Source: Lysobacteraceae bacterium (GTDB lineage: Bacteria > Pseudomonadota > Gammaproteobacteria > Xanthomonadales > Xanthomonadaceae). From it: 64,000 bases of DNA. The DNA lies in NCBI GenBank assembly GCA_026005075.1, contig BPKJ01000001.1:1-64000 (forward strand), given 5' to 3'. A program made the position numbers and the translations under genes. The notes beneath the pieces are model-generated. The model searched no databases. It saw only the letters and a program-made list of their open reading frames with translations, and was not told the origin of the DNA. Positions 1-6,578 of the stretch are shown piece after piece. Within the stretch, counting starts at the first letter, position 1; every line of letters starts with the position of its first letter.

Positions 1-198
1 TGCGCCATGACCCGTGCGGGTGTGCGCGATGAAGGGAGAGGTGCGCCCGCAGAGCCTGCAAACGCCGTTTTGCAGGGCCTCGGGTGCCCGCCAAGGCTGC
101 GATGACGGGGCCTGAGCGGCACCGAGAACCCCGAACTGAACGACGCGAGCGCCCTCATGCCGGTTCAGCCTTCGGAAATGGGGTTTTGCGAAGTGCCC
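1..198 (+). mobile_element. IS5-family element, right end only (copy 0, cut by window edge)
   Basis: This segment matches the last 198 bp of the two complete copies at 5281-6578 and 8658-9955, differing only in a few terminal bases. It contains the last ten transposase codons (stop at 30-32) and the right terminal inverted repeat ending in TGCCC at 198. The element is inserted near the 3' end of an integron cassette gene. Its left end lies outside the window, so its target duplication cannot be tested here. Confidence 0.88.
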
Positions 199-595
199 TG
201 AATAGCTGCATGAGTTTGTCTGACTGGTCGGATATTTCAGCGACTAGAGTCTTTGCGCATGACTCGACCCGAGACGAACCGCAGTAGCCTGTGTATTGAG
301 TGAGCATGAAAGGAAACGGTTGTTTTGGGTTGTTCCAAGTGAGGACAAGCGAGTAGACAGTGGCCGTTCCAGGTGAGTCCGGGTATTGCTCCAAAGTCAC
401 TAGGTTGGCTTGCATGCCTAGTTCAGAATCATCTAGTGATATCTGCAGCGAGGTGGATTGCCTGATTTGCTCCTTGAGAGCATAGACAAGGCGTTTTCCC
501 ACTTGATCGTCCGTTGTCGAAACGACTTGGACGCGCATTTGAGCTGATGCGGAGAAAGAAAGTGCGAGAAGAATGATGACAAGCAATGCGCGCAT
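155..595 (-). CDS. Integron cassette 5: exported protein of unknown function, C-terminus replaced by IS
   Basis: The start is taken at the ATG at 595, which gives a clean Sec signal peptide (MRALLVIILLALSFSASA) directly after the attC. Starting 8 codons earlier would run into the attC. The mature protein resembles the product of cassette 1 (3601-4050): both have a VG-R-hydrophobic stretch near the N-terminus and a GxCGxxRVxxCA motif towards the C-terminus. Reading enters the IS at 198, so the last 14 residues and the stop codon come from the element. Up to that point the protein is nearly as long as its paralogue, so it may still fold. Function unknown; a periplasmic or secreted role is inferred from the signal peptide and conserved cysteines. 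Confidence 0.7.
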   Translation of the reverse strand: MRALLVIILLALSFSASAQMRVQVVSTTDDQVGKRLVYALKEQIRQSTSLQISLDDSELGMQANLVTLEQYPDSPGTATVYSLVLTWNNPKQPFPFMLTQYTGYCGSSRVESCAKTLVAEISDQSDKLMQLFRALRKTPFPKAEPA

Positions 596-610
596 GACTC
601 CCCCTGTAAG

Positions 611-670
611 CGCTAACACCTGAGTTAAGCCGCGCCGCGAAGCGGCGTCGGCTTGGACGAACTGTTAGAC
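611..670 (-). repeat. attC recombination site of cassette 4
   Basis: A 60-bp site lies between the core GTTAGAC (664-670 as written on the plus strand) and a degenerate AAC end at 611-617. Read on the minus strand it forms a long imperfect hairpin whose two 6-bp arm pairs (AAGCCG with CGGCTT, CGCCGC with GCGGCG) are separated by one unpaired A, as for the extrahelical bases used by integron integrases. It is nearly identical to the sites at 1023-1082 and 3536-3595. Confidence 0.85.
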
Positions 671-676
671 CAACGG

Positions 677-1006
677 CTACTGGCGCTCAAACGAGGCGCC
701 TCCGCTGCGGTCACAGCGCAGCAGATACGTGGCCCCTGCCTCGAACTCACCTGTAGTCTCCAGCGGGCCATCCATGAGTATGGTGTTGGGGCAGGCGTAG
801 CCAATTCGATGGTTGCCTGGAGTGACGGTAAGCACCTCTGGAGCACCCGGCACAGTCTTCCCGTCCACTTCGCGGAAGCTGCCCGGAAGACCACCCGGTG
901 CGGCAGGCTCGGCGAAGCGAATTGTTGCGGCAGGTCCAGCCGGAGTCGATGCACAGCCTGATGCAGCCACGGCGAGGACAAGCGTAATCAAGAACTTCAA
1001 GCGCAT
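677..1006 (-). CDS. Integron cassette 4: small lipoprotein, unknown function
   Basis: The 109-residue product begins with a lipoprotein signal peptide and a lipobox ending in ASGC at about residue 18, so it is probably anchored in the inner or outer membrane. The mature part is short and probably beta-rich, with a PGNHRIGYAC stretch and a C-terminal YLLRC stretch giving two further cysteines. The ATG lies 17 bases inside the cassette and the stop 7 bases before the attC, the compact layout expected of a gene cassette. No specific function recognised. Confidence 0.75.
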   Translation of the reverse strand: MRLKFLITLVLAVAASGCASTPAGPAATIRFAEPAAPGGLPGSFREVDGKTVPGAPEVLTVTPGNHRIGYACPNTILMDGPLETTGEFEAGATYLLRCDRSGGASFERQ

Positions 1007-1022
1007 CGAACTCTCCTTGTTG

Positions 1023-1082
1023 GTCTAACGCCTGAATTAAGCCGCGCCGCGAAGCGGCGTCGGCTTGAATGAATTGTTAGGT
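1023..1082 (-). repeat. attC recombination site of cassette 3
   Basis: Cores GTCTAAC (1023-1029) and GTTAGGT (1076-1082) bound a 60-bp imperfect palindrome that is almost the same as the sites at 611-670 and 3536-3595. The stop codon of the cation transporter gene (1077-1079) lies inside the 1076 core, so gene and site overlap. Confidence 0.88.
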
Positions 1083-1691
1083 GCGCCCCCCATGATCTGC
1101 ACCAGCTGCTCTTGCCTCACGCAGTATGGTGAGGCCGCCTCGTACCACAACGGCCGCAATGAGAAGCCCGATGACCAAATCTGGCACTCGCGATGAGGTT
1201 ATGGCAACAAGGATACCTGACAGAATAACGCCGAGGTTGGCGATGACATCATTGGCCGAGAAGATCCAGGAGGCCCGCATATGCACCTCGCCGTCGCGGT
1301 GTTTGGCGAGTAACGCAAGGCATACGATGTTAGCGGAAAGTGCTAGGACGCCGATGCCCAGCATAAGCCCGCTCTCTGGCTCGCTACCGAAGATGAAGCG
1401 GCGACCGACCTCAACTAAGACGCTAAGGCCGAGGAGAATTTGCAGGACGCCACTTACACGAGCCGCTCTGGCCTTGAACGAGATTTCTCGACCGACCGCG
1501 TAGAGGCTGATGGCGTAAACACTGGCATCAGCGAACATGTCAAGGGAGTCAGCAAGCAGGCCAGTTGAATGGGCAGCCAAGCCAGCGACGAACTCAACAA
1601 CAAACATTGCGGCGTTGATGCCAAGGAGAATCCGCAGAACCTTCAGTTCTGCATTGTTTTTTGCTTCAAACTCGCAGCCGCAATCTGACAT
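1077..1691 (-). CDS. Integron cassette 3: short cation diffusion facilitator (CDF) transporter
   Basis: The start is ATG at 1691, seven bases after the core site at 1698-1704. A longer reading would start inside the attC of cassette 2. The 204-residue product is a multi-pass membrane protein beginning MSDCGCEFEA, with the CDF signature STGLLADSLDMFADA in an early helix and an acidic/Asn site (SANDVIANLG) in a later helix. It lacks the cytosolic C-terminal dimerisation domain of full-length CzcD/YiiP proteins (about 300 residues) and matches the short 200-residue CDF-like subgroup. It probably exports a divalent metal ion across the inner membrane; the substrate cannot be told. The CGC near the N-terminus could bind metal. 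Confidence 0.85.
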   Translation of the reverse strand: MSDCGCEFEAKNNAELKVLRILLGINAAMFVVEFVAGLAAHSTGLLADSLDMFADASVYAISLYAVGREISFKARAARVSGVLQILLGLSVLVEVGRRFIFGSEPESGLMLGIGVLALSANIVCLALLAKHRDGEVHMRASWIFSANDVIANLGVILSGILVAITSSRVPDLVIGLLIAAVVVRGGLTILREARAAGADHGGRT

Positions 1692-1697
1692 AAGCGC

Positions 1698-1786
1698 ACC
1701 TAACGCCGCGTTAAGCGGCCGCGGGCCGATAGCGTCAGGAAACACGACAGCCTCTCCCCGCGGTCCGCTTGAACGCTTAGTTAGAT
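1698..1786 (-). repeat. attC recombination site of cassette 2 (longer variant)
   Basis: Cores ACCTAAC (1698-1704) and GTTAGAT (1780-1786) bound an 89-bp site. Its outer arms pair (TTAAGCGG-like with CCGCTTGAA-like, then CCGCGG on both sides), but the central part is unrelated to the three 60-bp sites. It therefore probably entered the array from a different source. Confidence 0.8.
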
Positions 1787-1804
1787 GTGAGTGCTACAGC
1801 CCTC

Positions 1805-2734
1805 TTATTGGGTGCGTTGGGAGCGAAGCCATGCGTAGTAGCTACGGAGCAAGTGATAGGCGCCTGGACTCAGGTTCTCCTGATAGGCCATCCAGAGTGT
1901 TGAGCCTGGGCTACATCCGGACTGCACGCAGTAACCCAGCGTGAATGGGCTATATGGACCACATCCACCAGAAAGTTCGCACACGAGCAGGTTAGTGGCC
2001 TGCGCCAATGACAGTTGCTGGTCCGCAAAGCCAAAGCGATCCTCGCTCAATCCGAACGCGGATGGTTTAGGAATGGCTCCGTGCTCTAGAAGGTACAGGC
2101 TCGCCTCTTGAAAAGTCAGGACATCGACCTCCCCGCGCAGTACTTCCCGCGCAAAGGACAGTGCGGCCTCTCTGCCTAGCTGGCGCTCCACTGACAATAT
2201 GCTTTCAGGCGCATTGCGACTCGGTGGAAGGGCTGAGGTGTCGACCCGAAAGTCGGTGCAATAGGCGATCAAAGCCTCGACTGCCCACTCACGAGAGACA
2301 TCCCTAACGGGAGCTTGCAGAGCGCCTCGCGGATCAAGCTCGGAAGTACAGAGCCCTTGCACCACGACAGCCAAGTGTGCGACGCGATAGTCGTCGAGCC
2401 CGAACGTTGCTACTGCCTGATCAAAACCTTCCGAGGCTGATGCGGCGTTGAGCAACACGCCCGCTGGTGGCTGGTCATCCTGGGCGGCGGTTGTCCCGAC
2501 TCTGCTAGTGAAGGGTCTGCTTGGTGTAAGCGCACTTTCACCAAGGGGCGCGTGTTCTGCGTCTCCAGGCGAATCCGAGCTGTGATCCAAGTAGAGTGGA
2601 CTCTCGGTTCCCTGAATGAAGACGATCGCGACCCCAATAAGGGTCGCGGTCATAGCGCCAAATAGCACCAGCCTCACGGGCACTTCAATGATCCTGGCAA
2701 TGCATGACTGAAGGGAGCGCTCATTCCACTCCAT
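1805..2734 (-). CDS. Integron cassette 2, second gene: membrane-anchored protein, unknown function
   Basis: The 309-residue product has a short cytoplasmic N-terminus, one transmembrane helix at about residues 20-40 (LVLFGAMTATLIGVAIVF), a low-complexity linker and a long periplasmic part with several cysteines, including a C-x5-C pair followed by a third cysteine near the C-terminus. It shares a cassette with the gene at 2674-3417 and overlaps its 3' end by 61 bases, suggesting coupled translation. No known domain recognised. ATG at 2734 is used; an internal start at about residue 28 would remove much of the anchor. Confidence 0.62.
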   Translation of the reverse strand: MEWNERSLQSCIARIIEVPVRLVLFGAMTATLIGVAIVFIQGTESPLYLDHSSDSPGDAEHAPLGESALTPSRPFTSRVGTTAAQDDQPPAGVLLNAASASEGFDQAVATFGLDDYRVAHLAVVVQGLCTSELDPRGALQAPVRDVSREWAVEALIAYCTDFRVDTSALPPSRNAPESILSVERQLGREAALSFAREVLRGEVDVLTFQEASLYLLEHGAIPKPSAFGLSEDRFGFADQQLSLAQATNLLVCELSGGCGPYSPFTLGYCVQSGCSPGSTLWMAYQENLSPGAYHLLRSYYAWLRSQRTQ

Positions 2735-3417
2735 ATGTAAACCTCGGTACCGCCGTCATCGAACTCCACTCTAAAAGCTTGTCCGGCCCGGGGAACGCCG
2801 CGTCCCGTTGCGAGCCATTGGGCACGTACATAACGTCCGTCTTCCTGGGCGTGGGCTTCTCGCGTCATTGCGTCGGAGCTGCACGTTGCCGGAACAGGAT
2901 TGTTAGGGTTGTTGAGTGCTTGCTGAACTGGGCGGACAGCGACACCGCTACCGTGACTGTTAGACAGCATCTGTCCGCGCCAAGCAAGCTGCAGCAAGGT
3001 GCCACCGTACGACAGACTGTGCCCGACTACAGTCGTTTGCGGCATCGTAGGAGTGCTGCAAGAGATGCTCGGGTCGTTAGAGCCTTGGCCACGACCTCGC
3101 CCATTCCCGCGTGACGGGCTCGTGTCGCCGGCGCCGTGCGGCATATAAGAGCCTCCTCCGCCGTCATCGCCACCGGTTCCCCAGAACGTGCTTTGCGAGA
3201 CGTACATGTCGTCCGATAGCATCGTCTCGCTCTCAAAGTATGGGTCGTAGAAGGCGGAAACAAGTACCCAAGTGGAGCCATTCCACGCGTAAAGACCCGC
3301 GTTCTGATAGGTCGACGAGATTGAAGGTTGCTCGCTACCACTCGGGGCGACGCAAGCGTGTGCGAGATTAGAGCCTGAGAACAAAGCTACCCCTGCAAGT
3401 ACCATGGTCCGTAGCAC
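2674..3417 (-). CDS. Integron cassette 2, first gene: secreted Gly-rich protein, unknown function
   Basis: I prefer the GTG at 3417 because a GGAGGA ribosome-binding site sits just upstream and the resulting N-terminus (MLRTMVLAGVALFSGSNLAHA) is a good signal peptide. An upstream ATG at 3522 is possible but gives a poor leader. The mature protein is about 225 residues and contains a YAWNGSTWVLVS motif, a central Gly/Asp/Ser/Arg-rich linker, and a C-terminal segment typical of small secreted folds. It overlaps the following gene at 1805-2734. A two-gene cassette is less usual than a single-gene one. Function unknown. Confidence 0.6.
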   Translation of the reverse strand: MLRTMVLAGVALFSGSNLAHACVAPSGSEQPSISSTYQNAGLYAWNGSTWVLVSAFYDPYFESETMLSDDMYVSQSTFWGTGGDDGGGGSYMPHGAGDTSPSRGNGRGRGQGSNDPSISCSTPTMPQTTVVGHSLSYGGTLLQLAWRGQMLSNSHGSGVAVRPVQQALNNPNNPVPATCSSDAMTREAHAQEDGRYVRAQWLATGRGVPRAGQAFRVEFDDGGTEVYIWSGMSAPFSHALPGSLKCP

Positions 3418-3535
3418 GTCATTCCTCCAGAGTGAGTTGTAGTTGTTTGTTCTTCTGCCGCAATGCGCGTAGGTACATGCCAGCGCGGCTGCGAGCTTAC
3501 GGAAACGTGAAGGTTGCCGCAAGGCTCGGACTCAC

Positions 3536-3595
3536 ATCTAACACCTGAGTTAAGCCGCGCCGCGAAGCGGTGTCGGCTTGAACGAATTGTTAGGC
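3536..3595 (-). repeat. attC recombination site of cassette 1
   Basis: Cores ATCTAAC (3536-3542) and GTTAGGC (3589-3595) bound a 60-bp hairpin site with the same arms and single unpaired A as the sites at 611 and 1023. It lies directly after the stop of the cassette 1 gene at 3601. Confidence 0.88.
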
Positions 3596-3600
3596 CACAA

Positions 3601-4050
3601 CTACTTGGCTTTGTACTTGAAAGTTCCGTCTTTTACGTGCCTAATTGCATCGCTTATTGCTGAATCAATTTCTGCCACAAGGCCCTCTGCGCACTCGTCA
3701 ACACGTCTCGTGCCGCAAGTGCCAACCCCATGCGTGATCTGAAAATCGTAATGCCCGTCAGTGTTCAGCGTGGTTATTGCGTAGGAGTAGTTGGAGACGC
3801 TACCAACTTTGTCTTCGTCTGGGTCACTGCACACAATTGAAATCTGCATGACGGAATCGATGTAGGTGTCGACTGACGTCATTGAGCTTGACCTCCTAAG
3901 GCCCTCCCGCACCTTGAATGCGATGCGCTCTCCAACTGGATCTTTTGAGCACTGAGAACGAACGTAGACAGGCCATGGATCAGCTGCGGTTGCCTCGCAG
4001 CAAGCCGCGAAGGTAAGCATGAGAGCGATACAGGCTTTTACGTAGTGCAT
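3601..4050 (-). CDS. Integron cassette 1 (attI-proximal): exported protein of unknown function
   Basis: The 149-residue product starts with a signal peptide (MHYVKACIALMLTFAACCEATA). The mature part shares with cassette 5 (155-595) a D-x-VG-R motif near the N-terminus and a GTCGTRRVDECA motif near the C-terminus, so the two are paralogues carried as separate cassettes. Four cysteines remain in the mature region, suggesting disulphides in the periplasm. As the cassette nearest attI, it is the most recently captured and likely the best expressed if a Pc promoter lies in the attI/intI region. No known function. Confidence 0.75.
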   Translation of the reverse strand: MHYVKACIALMLTFAACCEATAADPWPVYVRSQCSKDPVGERIAFKVREGLRRSSSMTSVDTYIDSVMQISIVCSDPDEDKVGSVSNYSYAITTLNTDGHYDFQITHGVGTCGTRRVDECAEGLVAEIDSAISDAIRHVKDGTFKYKAK

Positions 4051-4066
4051 GATTCCCCCTTTTGTG

Positions 4067-4258
4067 GCCTAACACCAATTAGTCCCCACGAGCGGGGATA
4101 TGCACGGGATGTTCAGACTCTTTCCGGCTGGTGTCAAGGCGCGTTCTCAGGGCGGCCAAGGGTTTGCGCTGATGGCGGCCGGGGGATCGAGGCGGGAGGA
4201 TGGGCGGTGGGGTGTTACCTGAGGGCGTAACGGTTACGCGCATGGAGGCAGGGCGTAT
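4067..4258. other. attI / integron leader region
   Basis: A core site GTTAGGC (read on minus, 4067-4073) marks the junction of the first cassette. The 185 bp between it and intI lack a palindromic attC, so by position this is attI plus the divergent leader that would hold the intI and cassette promoters. No convincing promoter hexamers or LexA box were found by eye. Confidence 0.65.
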
Positions 4259-5257
4259 ATGGAGGAAGGGCATGCCACGGGTGGGGTGGCGCGGCGGCCG
4301 GGGTTGCTGCAGGTGGTTCGGGAGCGGATACGGGCGCGGCATTACAGCCTGCGCACGGAGCAGGCGTACGTCCGTTGGATCTGGCGGTTCGTGCTGTTTC
4401 ACGGCCGCAGGCATCCGCGCGAACTGGGCGCGGCGGAGGTCGAGGCTTTCCTGAGCCATCTCGCGGTCGCGGGACGGGTGGCTTCGGGCACGCAGAACCA
4501 GGCGCTGGCGGCGCTGCTTTTCCTCTATCGCGAGGTGCTCGGACAGGCGCTGCCCTGGCTGGACAATGTGGTGCGGGCGAAGCGGCCCGTGCGGGTGCCG
4601 ACCGTGCTTGCGCGGGACGAGGTGCAGGCGCTGCTGCGGCATCTGGACGGTACTCCCTGGCTGCTGGCCAGCCTGCTGTACGGCACCGGGTTGCGGTTGA
4701 TGGAGGGGCTGCGCCTGCGCGTGAAGGACGTGGATTTCGCGCGCAACGAGATCACCGTGCGCGCCGGCAAGGGGGCGAAGGACCGGCGCACGGTGTTGCC
4801 GGCGTCGCTGGTGGAACCGCTGCAGCGGCAGATCGAGCGCGCGTTGGCGTGGCACCGGGCCGATCTGGATGCGGGTTTCGGCGCGGTGTGGCTGCCGCAT
4901 GCGTTGACCCGCAAGTATCCGGGCGCGCCGCGCGAGCCGGGATGGCAGTACGTGTTTCCGGCGTCGCGCCGCTCGCGCGATCCGCGCGACGGGGTGGAGC
5001 GCCGCCATCATCTCGACGATGCGGTGTTTTCGCGCGCACTGCGACGGGCGCGACTGGCCGCGGGGCTGGCGAAGCCGGTGACGGCGCACACGCTGCGGCA
5101 TTCGTTCGCGACCCATCTGCTGGAGGCCGGGTACGACATCCGCACGGTGCAGGAGCTGCTCGGGCACGAGGATGTGTCGACGACGCAGATCTACACGCAC
5201 GTGTTGAACCGCGGTGCGCGGGCGGTGCGCAGTCCGCTGGATGGGGCGGGGGTTTAG
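4259..5257 (+). CDS. intI: Integron integrase IntI (tyrosine recombinase)
   Basis: This 332-residue tyrosine recombinase catalyses attI x attC and attC x attC exchange. The N-terminal SAM-like domain has the IntI-typical [20 protein letters not shown]. The catalytic domain carries Arg in [11 protein letters not shown] (about residue 145), the HTLRH box (about 277-281), the [16 protein letters not shown] block, and the nucleophile Tyr at about 311. The IntI-specific insert is present at about residues 215-230 (ALTRKYPG then VFPAS); this separates IntI from XerC/D. It is divergent from the cassette array, the usual layout. The product appears complete and active by residue content. A second in-frame ATG at 4271 is an alternative start. 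Confidence 0.95.
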   Translation: MEEGHATGGVARRPGLLQVVRERIRARHYSLRTEQAYVRWIWRFVLFHGRRHPRELGAAEVEAFLSHLAVAGRVASGTQNQALAALLFLYREVLGQALPWLDNVVRAKRPVRVPTVLARDEVQALLRHLDGTPWLLASLLYGTGLRLMEGLRLRVKDVDFARNEITVRAGKGAKDRRTVLPASLVEPLQRQIERALAWHRADLDAGFGAVWLPHALTRKYPGAPREPGWQYVFPASRRSRDPRDGVERRHHLDDAVFSRALRRARLAAGLAKPVTAHTLRHSFATHLLEAGYDIRTVQELLGHEDVSTTQIYTHVLNRGARAVRSPLDGAGV

Positions 5258-5280
5258 CGGAACGGGGCCCTCACCCTCGT

Positions 5281-6578
5281 GGGCACTTCTCGAAACCCTC
5301 CCCCTTGCAGCCCGTGAGCCGGCATGATGGCGCCCATGAGCACATCGCGCATCAAGCCCTCGTCCTTCTGGCGCTCTCAGCCCGGCGCTGACCTGTTCGT
5401 GCAAGACCAACGCCAAGCCAAGCTCGGCGGCTTCATCGCCAACCTGGCGGCGATGGACGAACTGATCGACTTCGCGGCCATTGCCGCCCGGGTCGACACC
5501 GCCTGCCCTCGCGCTGACCGTAGCAAAGGCGGGCGCCCGCCGTACCCCACCGAGGTGATGGTGCGGCTGCTGTTCATCCAGTCGCTGTACAACCTCAGCG
5601 ACGAGGACTGCGAGTACCAGGTGCTGGACCGCATGAGCTTCCAGCACTTCTGCCGCCTGGACGGAGCACTGCACATCCCCGATGCGCGCACGCTGTGGAG
5701 TTTCAAGCAGCGCCTGGCCCAAGGCGGTCTGGGCGGCCGCGCCATCTTCGAGGCGGTGAGCCTGCAGTTGCAGCAGCACGGCTACATCCCGCGCGGCGGG
5801 CAGATCGTGGATGCCAGCATCGTGCAGGCACCGCTCACCCAGGCGAACAAGGACGAGCGCGAAGCGCTCAACGAAGGCCGCAGGCCCGAGGGCTGGAATG
5901 CCAAGCGGCTGCAGCACACCGACCGCGACGCGCGCTGGACCAAGAAGCACGGCAAGAGCTTCTACGGCTACAAGGTGCACGCCAACGCGGACGCGCGCTA
6001 CAAGCTGATCCGCCGGGTCAAGGTCACGCCGGCCAATGTCGATGACGGCCAGACGCTCAAGGAGGTGCTGGACCGCGCCAACACCGGCGCGCGGCTGCTG
6101 GCCGACCGAGGCTACGACGCGCAGACCAACCGCCAGTTGCTGCAGGCCCACGGGCTGCGCGACGGCATCGCGCGGCGTGCCAAGCCCGGGCAGGAGCGGC
6201 GCGTGCGACTGGACGCGCGCAACAAGGCGATCAACCGCGTCCGCGCCAGAGGCGAACATGTGTTCGCCGGCCTCGAGCAGTTGGGCGGCAAGTGCGTGCG
6301 GGCGATGACGCTGGCGAGAAACGAACTGGCGATCCTGCTGAAGTGCGCGGCGTACAACGCCAAGCGGCTGGTCTGGCTGGTGCGCCATGACCCGTGCGGG
6401 TGTGCGCGATGAAGGGAGAGGTGCGCCCGCAGAGCCTGCAAACGCCGTTTTGCAGGGCCTCGGGTGCCCGCCAAGGCTGCGATGACGGGGCCTGAGCGGC
6501 ACCGAGAACCCCGAACTGAACGACGCGAGCGCCCTCATGCCGGTTCAGCCTTCGGAAATGGGGTTATGCGAATTGCCC
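5281..6578 (+). mobile_element. IS5-family insertion sequence, complete copy 1 (1298 bp)
   Basis: Bounded by imperfect inverted repeats (left GGGCACTTCTCGAAACCC, right reading inward GGGCAATTCGCATAACCC). It appears identical to the copy at 8658-9955. The flanking tetranucleotides are TCGT on the left and CATT on the right, so there is no target duplication: left and right flanks were not originally neighbours. The right flank is the hinge of a truncated Rhs fragment, the left flank is intI-proximal DNA. Confidence 0.92.
5324..6412 (+). CDS. IS5-family DDE transposase (copy 1)
   Basis: A 362-residue IS5-family transposase. It has the N-terminal GGRPPYPTEVMVRLLFIQ helix-rich region with YNLSDED, the first catalytic Asp in IVDASIVQAP, DARWTKKHG with a YGYKVH strand, the second Asp in LLADRGYDAQTN, and a C-terminal R-x3-E-type motif in RGEHVFAGLE as the likely third acidic residue. 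It is complete and the same as the copy at 8701-9789. ATGs at 5324, 5327 and 5336 are all possible starts; the third gives MSTSRIKPSSFW. Confidence 0.93.
   Translation: MMAPMSTSRIKPSSFWRSQPGADLFVQDQRQAKLGGFIANLAAMDELIDFAAIAARVDTACPRADRSKGGRPPYPTEVMVRLLFIQSLYNLSDEDCEYQVLDRMSFQHFCRLDGALHIPDARTLWSFKQRLAQGGLGGRAIFEAVSLQLQQHGYIPRGGQIVDASIVQAPLTQANKDEREALNEGRRPEGWNAKRLQHTDRDARWTKKHGKSFYGYKVHANADARYKLIRRVKVTPANVDDGQTLKEVLDRANTGARLLADRGYDAQTNRQLLQAHGLRDGIARRAKPGQERRVRLDARNKAINRVRARGEHVFAGLEQLGGKCVRAMTLARNELAILLKCAAYNAKRLVWLVRHDPCGCAR

Noticed and set aside
611..3595. CRISPR-like repeats
   Set aside because: The repeated 60-bp elements are hairpin attC sites separated by genes of different length, not short repeats with uniform spacers; no cas genes are present.
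4074..4258. LexA box or cassette promoter in the attI region
   Set aside because: Looked for CTGT-N8-ACAG and for sigma70 hexamers, found nothing reliable enough to place.
4079..6538. An 819-codon open frame on the minus strand across intI and the IS
   Set aside because: It is antisense to intI and to the transposase, both clearly real, and its Ala/Arg/His-rich composition is that of a GC-rich shadow frame.
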